The translations under genes were made by a program, and so were the position numbers. From NCBI GenBank assembly GCA_946886185.1, contig CAMPIC010000102.1, forward strand, positions 1 to 8,295: 8,295 nt of DNA, given 5' to 3'. Origin of the DNA: an uncultured bacterium (lineage in GTDB: Bacteria; Eisenbacteria; RBG-16-71-46; CAIMUX01). Numbering within the stretch: the stretch's first letter is position 1; the number at the start of each line of letters is the position of its first letter. Below are positions 1 to 6,387 of the stretch, in pieces. Under the pieces are notes generated by a model. The model was not told the DNA's origin. It saw only the letters and a list, made by a program, of their open reading frames with translations, and did not search any database.

Positions 1-264
1 GCCGTGGATCTGACTCTGGCGACGGAGTCCGGCGAGGAGCTCGACATGGGCACTCCCTACGACTTTCTTGGCCCCGAGTCTCAGCCCCGGGAGGAAGATC
101 GGTTGTTTCGCGAGGGTCGTCTGACCGAGCATCAACGGAGCAATCGAAGGCTGCTCCGCTCCGTCATGACCGAAGCGGGATTTCGCCCGATCGCGATCGA
201 GTGGTGGCACTTCGAGGCATTCGAAAAGGAGAGGACCCGCCGGGAATTCACGATCATTCAGTGA
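1..264 (+). CDS. D-Ala-D-Ala dipeptidase (VanX/DdpX-like), C-terminal part only
   Basis: The reading frame is open from the first base and ends in TGA at 262-264, so the 5' end lies outside the window. The GTG at 4 is an internal Val codon, not a start. The family (peptidase M15D) is a zinc metallopeptidase that splits D-alanyl-D-alanine, either to recycle the dipeptide or, with VanA/VanH, to give vancomycin resistance. The visible 87 residues start at the end of the SxHxxGxAxD zinc motif: A-V-D, with the Asp ligand at residue 3. They continue with the typical ELDMGTPYD segment (13-21), an NRRLL helix (48-52), and EWWHF (67-71), which supplies the catalytic Glu67 and the last zinc ligand His70. 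All catalytic residues expected in this half are present. No vanA or vanH partner is visible, so a general peptidoglycan dipeptide role is as likely as resistance. Confidence 0.9.
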   Translation, partial: AVDLTLATESGEELDMGTPYDFLGPESQPREEDRLFREGRLTEHQRSNRRLLRSVMTEAGFRPIAIEWWHFEAFEKERTRREFTIIQ

Positions 265-274
265 CACGCGCCAG

Positions 275-287
275 GCCCGACGCGGGC
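275..287 (+). terminator. small GC hairpin after the dipeptidase gene
   Basis: A perfect 5-bp inverted repeat, GCCCG-acg-CGGGC, lies 11 nt after the dipeptidase stop. No T-run follows it, so it is at most a weak terminator or an RNA 3'-end stabiliser. A chance hairpin in GC-rich DNA is a real alternative. Confidence 0.2.
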
Positions 288-390
288 AAGCACGAGCAAC
301 CGAGCATCAGCAAGCAGGACGCCGGCGGCTGACTTGGCCCGAACATCCATGATGTCTCTGAACCTTGCGTGTTTCCCTGCGACAAAGCGA

Positions 391-397
391 AGAGGAG
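391..397 (+). promoter_or_regulatory. ribosome binding site that decides the start of the CxxC protein
   Basis: AGAGGAG lies 2 nt before the ATG at 400. The spacing is short, but it is the only clear Shine-Dalgarno match near any of the candidate starts (TTG 334, ATG 349, ATG 352, ATG 400, ATG 418). This supports 400 as the start. Confidence 0.5.
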
Positions 398-399
398 CC

Positions 400-744
400 A
401 TGACCGACCATCAACACATGTACCCGGAGGCGACGCGGGAAATGTCAGAGCACCGCCACCGGTTGAGCCCCGCGGCCACGGACGCGTTCCGTGCTTTCAG
501 CAAGACCGTGTTCGCCGATGGCGCGATTCCTGCTAAGACGAAGCAGTTGATCGCGATCGCGGTCGCGCACGTGACGCAGTGCCCGTACTGCATTCGCGGG
601 CACACGCGCGCGGCAGTGCGGCTAGGGGCGACGTCCGAGGAGATCATGGAGACGATCTGGGTCGCGGCGGAAATGCGTGCGGGTGCGGCTCTCTCGCATT
701 CGAACCTCGCGCTCGACGAGATCGCGAAACTGAAACAGGACTAG
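400..744 (+). CDS. Carboxymuconolactone decarboxylase family protein (AhpD-like)
   Basis: This encodes a 114-aa protein if it starts at ATG 400, behind AGAGGAG. A longer reading from TTG 334 or ATG 349/352 would add 16-22 residues that do not look like the family. Residues 47-80 carry the family core: KTKQLIAIAVAHVTQ, then CPYC (61-64) and His68, giving the CxxCxxxH motif. In AhpD that motif acts as a thiol peroxidase/disulfide reductase centre. The helix that follows (RAAVRLGATSEEIMETIWVAAEMRAGAAL) is also typical. The length suits the single-domain members, which form small helical oligomers in the cytoplasm. The upstream Glu of the classical AhpD relay is not obvious, so a true AhpD role should not be assumed; these proteins act as peroxidases, decarboxylases or unassigned redox proteins. 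The cupin gene follows 33 nt downstream, so the two are probably co-transcribed. Confidence 0.88.
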   Translation: MTDHQHMYPEATREMSEHRHRLSPAATDAFRAFSKTVFADGAIPAKTKQLIAIAVAHVTQCPYCIRGHTRAAVRLGATSEEIMETIWVAAEMRAGAALSHSNLALDEIAKLKQD

Positions 745-764
745 CGCCATGCGGCCGCGCTTCC

Positions 765-770
765 AGGAGG
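765..770 (+). promoter_or_regulatory. strong ribosome binding site of the cupin gene
   Basis: AGGAGG stands 7 nt before the ATG at 778. This near-ideal Shine-Dalgarno sequence fixes the cupin start and suggests efficient independent initiation after the preceding stop at 742-744. Confidence 0.8.
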
Positions 771-777
771 AGTCGAG

Positions 778-1140
778 ATGCCCAAACCTGAATCCACGGA
801 GCACGGAGTCGTTTACGACCTGACGGCGATCGAACACGAGCTGCGGCAGGAGGATGCCTACCTGCGCGGCGGTCACACCGGCCGCACGCTGGTGCGCGAG
901 TCGGATCTGCGCGTGGTGTTGATCGCCGTTCAGGGCGGCGCCCGCATCGCGGAGCACGACACGGACTCGTCGGTCTCGATCCACGCGCTCTCGGGTCACA
1001 TCCGATTGCACCTGCCCAATCGTGACGTGGATCTCTCCGCCGGGCGTTTGCTCGCGCTGGGCCCGGGCATCGAGCACGACGTCGAGGCGATGGTCGACAG
1101 CGCGTTTCTCCTCACGCTGAGCTGGCACGGAGAGTCCTGA
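778..1140 (+). CDS. Small single-domain cupin protein
   Basis: This encodes a 120-aa protein with a well-placed start behind AGGAGG. Residues 45-116 read as one beta-barrel cupin. The first half is RVVLIAVQGGARIAEHD followed by VSIHALSGHIRLHLP, the strand-turn pattern around the usual G(x)5HxH...G motif. The second half is LSAGRLLALGPGIEHDVEA followed by DSAFLLTLSW, with Pro96 and His100 at the second motif. The metal set is incomplete by the classical pattern: His60 and His100 are clear, but the second His of HxH is Thr62 and the usual Glu is not obvious. It may therefore bind metal weakly, bind a small ligand, or be regulatory. No signal peptide or membrane segment is seen, so it is presumably cytoplasmic. 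It shares a strand and a short gap with the CxxCxxxH protein. The substrate cannot be told. Confidence 0.85.
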   Translation: MPKPESTEHGVVYDLTAIEHELRQEDAYLRGGHTGRTLVRESDLRVVLIAVQGGARIAEHDTDSSVSIHALSGHIRLHLPNRDVDLSAGRLLALGPGIEHDVEAMVDSAFLLTLSWHGES

Positions 1141-1161
1141 GGATTGGCACGCATCAATGGC

Positions 1162-1200
1162 TGGCGCGAAAGACTCCCGCTCCGGGAGTGGATCGCGCCA
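1162..1200. terminator. two-tier hairpin between convergent cupin and nuoN genes
   Basis: The outer arms TGGCGCGA (1162-1169) and TCGCGCCA (1193-1200) are perfect 8-bp complements. After a 3x3 internal mismatch, the inner arms ACTCCCG (1173-1179) and CGGGAGT (1183-1189) form 7 bp around a CTC loop. It begins 22 nt after the cupin stop and lies between convergent genes, where a shared two-way terminator is expected. There is no T-run on either strand, so it is not a textbook intrinsic terminator. It could instead be a REP-like palindrome or a transcript-stabilising structure. The structure itself is certain; the function is inferred. Confidence 0.45.
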
Positions 1201-1205
1201 GATTC

Positions 1206-1285
1206 GTGCCAGTCACTCCCGCTCCGGGCGCGAGGTGCCAGTTACTCCCGCTCCGGGCGCGAGGTGCCAGTTACTCCCGCTCCGG
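1206..1285. repeat. 29-bp GC-rich direct tandem repeat, about 2.8 copies
   Basis: Copies begin at 1206, 1235 and 1264, each with GTGCCAGT(C/T)ACTCCC. The first two are complete 29-mers differing only at position 9 (C or T). The third keeps 22 bases and then diverges. Each copy contains ACTCCCGCTCCGG (1215, 1244, 1273), which is also the inner arm, loop and start of the return arm of the hairpin at 1173-1189. The array therefore looks like repeated derivatives of that palindrome. It stops 9 nt before the nuoN stop codon. No spacers of CRISPR type are present. Confidence 0.85.
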
Positions 1286-1294
1286 AAGTGCGCG

Positions 1295-2707
1295 CTATCC
1301 GGAGACGACGCTCCGGGCCGCGCGGATCGCGGGTTCCAATAGGAGCGCGGGACGCACGCCGATGATTACCACGCCCGCCATCGCGATCACGATCGCGGCG
1401 CCCAGCGTCCAGGGAACCTGCACGCGCGCGGCGCCGGCGGCCGGCTTCTCGATGTAGATGCTGCGCGCGACTCGCAAGTAGTAGTAGAGCGCGACCACCG
1501 CGAGGATCGCTCCAAGGAGCACGAGCCAGCGCACGCCGGCCTCCCATGCTGCCCAGAAGAGGAACATCTTCGCCCAGAATCCCGCCACGAACGGAATTCC
1601 GCCGAGCGACAAGAGGAAGAGCAGCATCGAGAGCGCCAACCAGGGACTGCGGCGCGCCAGTCCTCGATACGCGTCGATTCCGTCGCTGCCGCCTCGCCCG
1701 ACCGCTTCGGCGACGAAGAACGCACCCATGTTGGTGAACAGATAGGTCGCCAGGTAGAAAAGCATCACGCCGATGCCCCGCTGCGTGCCGATCGCGAGCG
1801 CGAGCAGGAGCAGTCCGATGTGCGCGACGCCCGAGTAGCCGAGCAGCCGCTTCACGTTCTCCTGGTTCAGCGCGAAGAAGTTCCCCACCAGCATCGTGAC
1901 CGCGCATACCGCGAACAGAACCGGCCACCAGGTCTCGCGCATCGGACCCAGGCCTTCGATGAAGAGGCGGGTCAGGGCTGCGAATCCCGCCACTTTGGGA
2001 GCCACCGACAGGAACGCCACGAACGGCGTAGGCGCACCCTGATAGGTGTCCGGAATCCACATATGAAAAGGAGCGGCCCCGACCTTGAAGCCCATGCCGG
2101 CAAAAGCGAGCAACAGCCCCAGGATCAGGAACGGAGAAGCGGGCGCCCGCGCGATCTCGGGCAGCATGGTCGTGCCGGTCGCTCCGAAGATGAAAGACAG
2201 TCCATAGAGCATCACCGCCGCGCTCACCGCGCCCGTGAGATAGAGCTTGAGCGAGCCTTCGATCCCGAACTTGTCGGTCTTGTGCATCGCGGCCAGCACG
2301 TAGAGCGGAACACCCATGAGCTCGAACGCGACGATCAACAGGATGAGCTCCCGCGCGCCGGCCAGCAGGAGCATCCCCACCAGCGAAAATAGAAAGAGCT
2401 GGAAGTACTCCGACTGCCGTCGGGCCATGGTCCGCTCTGCGTGATCGATGCTCGCCAGCGCCCCGAGGGCGGTCGCACCAAGCAGAATCCGCTGCATGTA
2501 GAGAGCGAACGCGTCGAGCGCGAACGCCCCGCCGGCGATCTCGCTTCCCGGCTCGAGCGCCCAGCTGAATCCGAACAGCGCCGAGAGCCCGACGACGGTG
2601 ATCCAGCCCGAGACTCGGCCGCGCGCAGGTCCGGCGAGCAAGTCGAAGACGAACACGGCCAGCCAGAGAACCGCCGCTCCGATCGGTAGCCCGAGCGTTT
2701 CGATCAT
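1295..2707 (-). CDS. nuoN: NADH-quinone oxidoreductase subunit N (NuoN)
   Basis: This 470-aa membrane protein (E. coli NuoN is 485 aa) has about 14 hydrophobic segments. It is one of the three antiporter-like subunits in the proton-pumping arm of complex I. The key polar residues of that fold are all present: Glu129 in AFELMGVPLYVL (TM5), Lys208 in GMGFKVGAAPFHMWIPDTYQ (TM7), Lys238 in VAPKVAGFAA (TM8) and Lys380 in FVAGFWAKMFLF (TM12). The APFHMWIPDTYQGAPTP run separates it from NuoL and NuoM. The start ATG at 2707 has only a weak G-rich stretch upstream. It is the last gene of the nuo series, but a 321-nt repeat-bearing gap separates it from nuoM, unlike all other junctions here. It may have its own promoter or depend on read-through; I see no convincing -35/-10 pair. 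It converges on the cupin gene. Confidence 0.97.
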   Translation of the reverse strand: MIETLGLPIGAAVLWLAVFVFDLLAGPARGRVSGWITVVGLSALFGFSWALEPGSEIAGGAFALDAFALYMQRILLGATALGALASIDHAERTMARRQSEYFQLFLFSLVGMLLLAGARELILLIVAFELMGVPLYVLAAMHKTDKFGIEGSLKLYLTGAVSAAVMLYGLSFIFGATGTTMLPEIARAPASPFLILGLLLAFAGMGFKVGAAPFHMWIPDTYQGAPTPFVAFLSVAPKVAGFAALTRLFIEGLGPMRETWWPVLFAVCAVTMLVGNFFALNQENVKRLLGYSGVAHIGLLLLALAIGTQRGIGVMLFYLATYLFTNMGAFFVAEAVGRGGSDGIDAYRGLARRSPWLALSMLLFLLSLGGIPFVAGFWAKMFLFWAAWEAGVRWLVLLGAILAVVALYYYLRVARSIYIEKPAAGAARVQVPWTLGAAIVIAMAGVVIIGVRPALLLEPAIRAARSVVSG

Positions 2708-3028
2708 CGCTGCCCCCGCATCACCAGCACCGTCGTCCTCCGCGCCGCATCGCGACTATCTGTCCACTCCGCGCCGCATTCTGGCTATCTGTGCACTTCG
2801 CTCCGCGGCTATCTGTGCACTTCCCTCCACATCCTGGCTACCTGTCCACTCCGCGCTGCATCCTGGCGATCTGTCTACTTCGCGCTGCATCCTGGCCACC
2901 TGTTCACTTTCTGACAGCAGAACGGTCGCGCTGCGTGACGCGCCGATCGCATGAAAAACTGTCCGAATGACCGATTCACGAGCCGTCACCGACTCGAAGC
3001 ACTCTGACCGGGCGAACAACTCTCCCCG
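2708..3028. other. non-coding gap between nuoM and nuoN
   Basis: This 321-nt gap interrupts an otherwise overlapping operon. Roughly 2739-2909 is filled by a degenerate 29-bp repeat, listed separately. The remainder, 2910-3028, is non-repeated and somewhat less GC-rich around 2950-2980. I find no convincing terminator there: the T5 stretch read on the minus strand near 2953-2957 has no good stem before it. A minus-strand open frame of 87 codons crosses the gap, but it needs a TTG start and runs through a 29-bp repeat that shifts frame every copy, so I do not call it a gene. Confidence 0.75.
2739..2909. repeat. degenerate 29-bp tandem repeat, about six copies
   Basis: Copies lie near 2752-2780, 2781-2805 (shortened by about 4-5 bases), 2806-2833, 2834-2862, 2863-2891 and 2892-2909 (partial). 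A further tail fragment sits at 2739-2751. The plus-strand unit begins CTGGCTATCTGT and ends GCGCTGCATC. On the nuo-coding strand each unit contains AAGTGNACAG or a close variant. The copies at 2834 and 2863 match at 25 of 29 positions by hand alignment. The unit length is not a multiple of three and there are no unique spacers. It bears no sequence likeness to the array at 1206-1285 despite the same 29-bp period. Confidence 0.85.
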
Positions 3029-4576
3029 TCAACGCATCCCGAGCTGCACCGCCTCCAGCACGCGATTCAGATACGGACCGGTCGCCACGTCGATCGGATC
3101 GAGCACCAGACGCGGCCACGATCCGAAGAGCACCAGGCAAATTCCCAACGTCACCAAAGCAACCCATTCCACGCCCCGCGCATCGCTCAAACCGTGATAG
3201 CGCTCCGCCGGGCCGGGGCCCCAAAAGATCGCGCGCGAAGCCCGCAGCACATAGATCGCGGTAAACCACGCCGCCAACACGGCGGCGATTCCCCACCAGG
3301 GCGCGAGCCCTTTCCATGCGCCCAGGAAAACCAGGAACTCGGCCACGAATCCGGCCAGCCCAGGCATTCCCAACGACGACAGACAAGCGACCGTGAAGAA
3401 GACCGCAATCCCCGGCATCACCTTCGCGAAGCCGCCCATCTCGAAGATCTCGCGATTGTGCGACTTCTCGTAGATCAACCCGACCAGGGCGAAGAAGAGC
3501 CCGGTCATGATGCCGTGCGCGAACATCTGATAGACCGCGCCGTTCCATCCCTCGCGCGTGAGCGTGGCCGCGCCCAGCATCACGATTCCCATGTGGCTCA
3601 CCGAGCTGTAGGCGACGATGTACTTGAGATCGCGCTGCCACATCGCGCAGAGCGCGCCGTAGACCACGTTGATGACCGCGACGACTCCGATCACCATCGC
3701 CCAGGCTTGCGCTCCTTCCGGAAGCAGCACCATCCCGACGCGGATGACTCCGAACGCGCCCAGCTTCATGAGCACGCCGGCGTGGAGCATCGACACTGCG
3801 GTGGGCGCGGAAGCGTGTCCATCGGGAGACCATGTGTGGAACGGGAACACACCCGCGAGCGTGCCGAATCCCAGCCAGATCAGCGGAAACAACCAGATCT
3901 GTAAGGAGCGCGGAAACTGCGCCTGCTCGAGATCGAGCAGCGAGAACGAACCCATCCCCGCGCTCCAGTACATCGCGAGGATGCCGACGAGGATGAACGC
4001 CGACCCCGCGAGAAGCATCAAGGTGAGCTTCATCGCGGCGTACTCGCGCCCGCCCACGTCGAACGGGCGCATCGCGAAGCTGAAGGGTCCGCGGATGGGC
4101 ACTTTCTTGGCCGTGCCCCAGATCCCGATGAGCAGATACATCGGCAGTACCGCGATCTCGTAGAAGAGGAAAAACAGGAACAGATCGAGACTCACGAAGA
4201 CGCCGAACACGCCCGCGACCAGCGTCAGGAGCAGGATGTAGAAGTCCTTGTCGCGGTCGCGCAAGGTCCAGGTCGCGAATCCTCCGGCGAAGATGATCAA
4301 GCTCGTGAGCAGAAGAAGCGATACGCCCCAACCGTCCAGCGCGTGGTCGAGGTTCACGCCTGCCGAAGGAATGACCGGCACGCTCCATCGGAACTGATAT
4401 CCACCGGCCGCCTGGTCGTAGCCGATCGCAGCGATGACGGAGCCGATCGCCGAAACGACAGTCGATCCGATCGCAATCAGTCGAACCAGGATCCGCTGCG
4501 AGGACGGCACGAACAGCAAGACGAGCGCCGCCACCAACGGCGAGAACACGATCGTCGGCAGCCACCCAGGACTCAT
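3029..4576 (-). CDS. nuoM: NADH-quinone oxidoreductase subunit M (NuoM), variant lacking the TM7 lysine
   Basis: This 515-aa polytopic protein (E. coli NuoM is 509) is the middle antiporter-like subunit of the complex I membrane arm. Start ATG 4576 overlaps the nuoL stop (ATGA) and has GGAG 7 nt upstream. Expected residues present are Glu140 in FLFYEIAVLPMYLLIGIWG (TM5), Lys271 in HAGVLMKLGAFG (TM8) and Glu413 in GLAGFVAEFLVF (TM12). The TM7 segment reads GFGTLAGVFPFHTWSPDGH (237-254 region), with Leu240 where E. coli has Lys234 in AFAVKMPVVPLH. That lysine is known to matter for pumping in E. coli. The codon is CTC at 3857-3859, so this is not a misread frame. The loop after WG at 153-154 is also enlarged, with GPFSFAMRPFDVGG between about 163 and 176. 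No frameshift is seen, and the rest of the protein looks well conserved. Confidence 0.96.
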   Translation of the reverse strand: MSPGWLPTIVFSPLVAALVLLFVPSSQRILVRLIAIGSTVVSAIGSVIAAIGYDQAAGGYQFRWSVPVIPSAGVNLDHALDGWGVSLLLLTSLIIFAGGFATWTLRDRDKDFYILLLTLVAGVFGVFVSLDLFLFFLFYEIAVLPMYLLIGIWGTAKKVPIRGPFSFAMRPFDVGGREYAAMKLTLMLLAGSAFILVGILAMYWSAGMGSFSLLDLEQAQFPRSLQIWLFPLIWLGFGTLAGVFPFHTWSPDGHASAPTAVSMLHAGVLMKLGAFGVIRVGMVLLPEGAQAWAMVIGVVAVINVVYGALCAMWQRDLKYIVAYSSVSHMGIVMLGAATLTREGWNGAVYQMFAHGIMTGLFFALVGLIYEKSHNREIFEMGGFAKVMPGIAVFFTVACLSSLGMPGLAGFVAEFLVFLGAWKGLAPWWGIAAVLAAWFTAIYVLRASRAIFWGPGPAERYHGLSDARGVEWVALVTLGICLVLFGSWPRLVLDPIDVATGPYLNRVLEAVQLGMR

Positions 4577-6384
4577 CGGAGCACTCCGAAGGCGATCACC
4601 AGGATCGTCCCCACCAGAACCGCCATGACGTAATCGGGAGCGCGCCCGGTCTGGAATCGGCGCACCCATGCCCCCGTGGTGAGAGCGCCCCACCCGATGG
4701 AGTTCATGAGACCGTCGACCACGTAGCGATCGGTCCATCCGGATGCCGCGGAAACCACGAGCAGTCCTCGCCGATAGAGGGCGGTCCAGAAGCGATCGAT
4801 CGGTCCGGAGAGAATGAACGCGGACAGAGGCCGGAACACGGCCGGAGCCGGCATCGCCCTGCTGCCGTAGCGGAGCACGCCCACCACGATGCCGACGAGA
4901 GCGAGCGCGAGCGCCACGATGCCGACCGGCGCGATCGTGAAGTGATAGTCGGCGTGCCAGGTGTGGGCGAGCGCGTGTCCCAGGAAGCCGGCCGCCACGG
5001 TGAGCACGCCCAGGAGCACCATCGGAAGGAGCATGCTCGCGGGAGCTTCATGCGCATGCGAAGCGTGGTCGCGCGCATGCTGAGAAGGCGCTCCGAAGTA
5101 GGCGATCAAGACCACTCGAGTCATGTAAAACGCCGTGAGGGCAGCGGCGGCGAGGCACAGCGCGAGAGGTCCCATCATGCCGGCATGCTGCAGCTCTTCG
5201 AGGATCAAATCCTTCGAGAAGAATCCCGCCAGCACCGGAACCCCGGCCAACGACAGCGCGCCGATCACGAAGAGCGCGGCGCTCAGCGGCGTCTTCTTGC
5301 GCAGCCCGCCCATGTCGCAAATGGAGTTCGATCCCATCGCATGGATCGCTGCGCCCGCTCCGAGGAAGAGGAGCGCCTTGAAGAACGCGTGCGTGGTGAG
5401 ATGGAAGTACCCGCCCATCATCGATCCGCTTCCCAGGCCGGCGACCATGTATCCGAGCTGAGAACAGGTCGAATACGCCAGCACCTTCTTGATGTCGTTT
5501 TGGACGACCGCGATGCACGCGGCGAGGAACGCGGTCAGGGCGCCGATCCATCCCACCACCTCCAGCACCGGCGGAGCCGCCTGGAAGATCGGATAGACTC
5601 GCACGATCAGGAACACTCCCGCCGCCACCATGGTCGCGGCGTGCAAGAGCGCGGAAACCGGAGTGGGGCCTTCCATCGCATCGGGCAGCCAGACGTGGAG
5701 AGGCACCTGCGCGCTCTTGCCCATCACCCCCACGAAGAGCAGAGCGGCGACCGCAATCGCGACCTGGCCTTCGATCGGCTGGTCCCAGGCGAAGCTTCCG
5801 GTCGCGGCGAAGAGGATCATGAGTGCGATCAAGAAGGCCATGTCGGCGAACTTGGTCACCCAGAGCGCTTTGACCGCGGCGCGCCCCGCGCTCGGCTTCG
5901 CCCACCAGAATCCGATCAGCAGGTAAGAGCAGAGTCCCACCAGCTCCCATCCGAGGAAGAGCGTAAGCAGATTGGGAGCGAGCACCAGCAGCGACATCGC
6001 GAACAGGAAAAGCGACTGCCAGGTGTAATAGCGACCGAGCGATCCCTTGGGCTCGTCGTGCAAGTAGCCGAGCGAGTAGATCTGGACACACGCCGCAACC
6101 ACGCCGACCACCACCATCATGGTGGCGGAGATTCCATCGAGCCGAATTCCGACTTCTGCGATCGACTGGCCGGCGTTCACCAGCCAAGGCACGGTCGCGA
6201 CGTATGCGTTCGCGGTGTCCCGGTATTCGAGCAACGCGGCGATGGAGGATCCGAGAGCGCCCAACGCCATCAGCGCGGAGAAATACCCGGCCGGCGCTCC
6301 CGACTTGCGGAGCGGTTTGACCAAAGTGAGAACGGCGAAGGAGATGAGCGGAAGGAGCAGCGCGAACGTGGCCGGATGGGTCAT
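4573..6384 (-). CDS. nuoL: NADH-quinone oxidoreductase subunit L (NuoL)
   Basis: At 603 aa (E. coli 613) this is the distal antiporter-like subunit of complex I. Its C-terminal lateral helix runs along the membrane arm. Channel residues are all in place: Glu147 in LGWELVGLCSYLLIGFW (TM5), Lys223 in GVMGKSAQVPLHVWLPDAM (TM7), His248 in ALLHAATMVAAG (TM8), Lys336 in THAFFKALLFLG and Lys391 in AGFFSKDLIL (TM12). A His-rich loop spans about 434-446 (SQHARDHASHAHE), as in many NuoL proteins. The last 80 residues give the amphipathic HL helix and a final membrane anchor near 585-602. The start ATG at 6384 follows AAGGG at a normal distance, 3 nt after the nuoK stop. The stop overlaps the nuoM start by 4 nt, so translation is likely coupled. 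Confidence 0.98.
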   Translation of the reverse strand: MTHPATFALLLPLISFAVLTLVKPLRKSGAPAGYFSALMALGALGSSIAALLEYRDTANAYVATVPWLVNAGQSIAEVGIRLDGISATMMVVVGVVAACVQIYSLGYLHDEPKGSLGRYYTWQSLFLFAMSLLVLAPNLLTLFLGWELVGLCSYLLIGFWWAKPSAGRAAVKALWVTKFADMAFLIALMILFAATGSFAWDQPIEGQVAIAVAALLFVGVMGKSAQVPLHVWLPDAMEGPTPVSALLHAATMVAAGVFLIVRVYPIFQAAPPVLEVVGWIGALTAFLAACIAVVQNDIKKVLAYSTCSQLGYMVAGLGSGSMMGGYFHLTTHAFFKALLFLGAGAAIHAMGSNSICDMGGLRKKTPLSAALFVIGALSLAGVPVLAGFFSKDLILEELQHAGMMGPLALCLAAAALTAFYMTRVVLIAYFGAPSQHARDHASHAHEAPASMLLPMVLLGVLTVAAGFLGHALAHTWHADYHFTIAPVGIVALALALVGIVVGVLRYGSRAMPAPAVFRPLSAFILSGPIDRFWTALYRRGLLVVSAASGWTDRYVVDGLMNSIGWGALTTGAWVRRFQTGRAPDYVMAVLVGTILVIAFGVLR

Positions 6385-6387
6385 GCG

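Noticed and set aside
180..200. Frequent GATCGCGATC-like words as a possible genome signature such as HIP1
   Set aside because: They follow from favoured Ile ATC, Ala GCG and Arg/Asp codons, and the exact GCGATCGC palindrome is not clearly in excess by eye.
334..399. Upstream extension of the CxxC protein from TTG 334 or ATG 349/352
   Set aside because: The extra residues are unlike the family and lack a ribosome binding site; AGAGGAG stands before ATG 400.
1206..2909. CRISPR arrays suggested by 29-bp repeats at 1206-1285 and 2739-2909
   Set aside because: Copies are directly adjacent with no unique spacers of similar length, and no cas gene is present. They are plain tandem repeats.
2940..2975. 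Intrinsic terminator after nuoM, suggested by the T5 stretch on the minus strand
   Set aside because: No stable GC stem lies directly before the T-run. Nearby inverted repeats are only 3-4 bp.
2756..3019. An 87-codon minus-strand open frame filling much of the nuoM-nuoN gap
   Set aside because: It needs a TTG start with no good ribosome site, and it runs through 29-bp repeats whose length shifts the frame each copy, giving an arbitrary peptide.
5047..5085. His-rich loop in NuoL as a metal-binding insertion
   Set aside because: Similar His/Asp/Ala-rich loops occur at this place in many NuoL proteins, so it is not unusual here.
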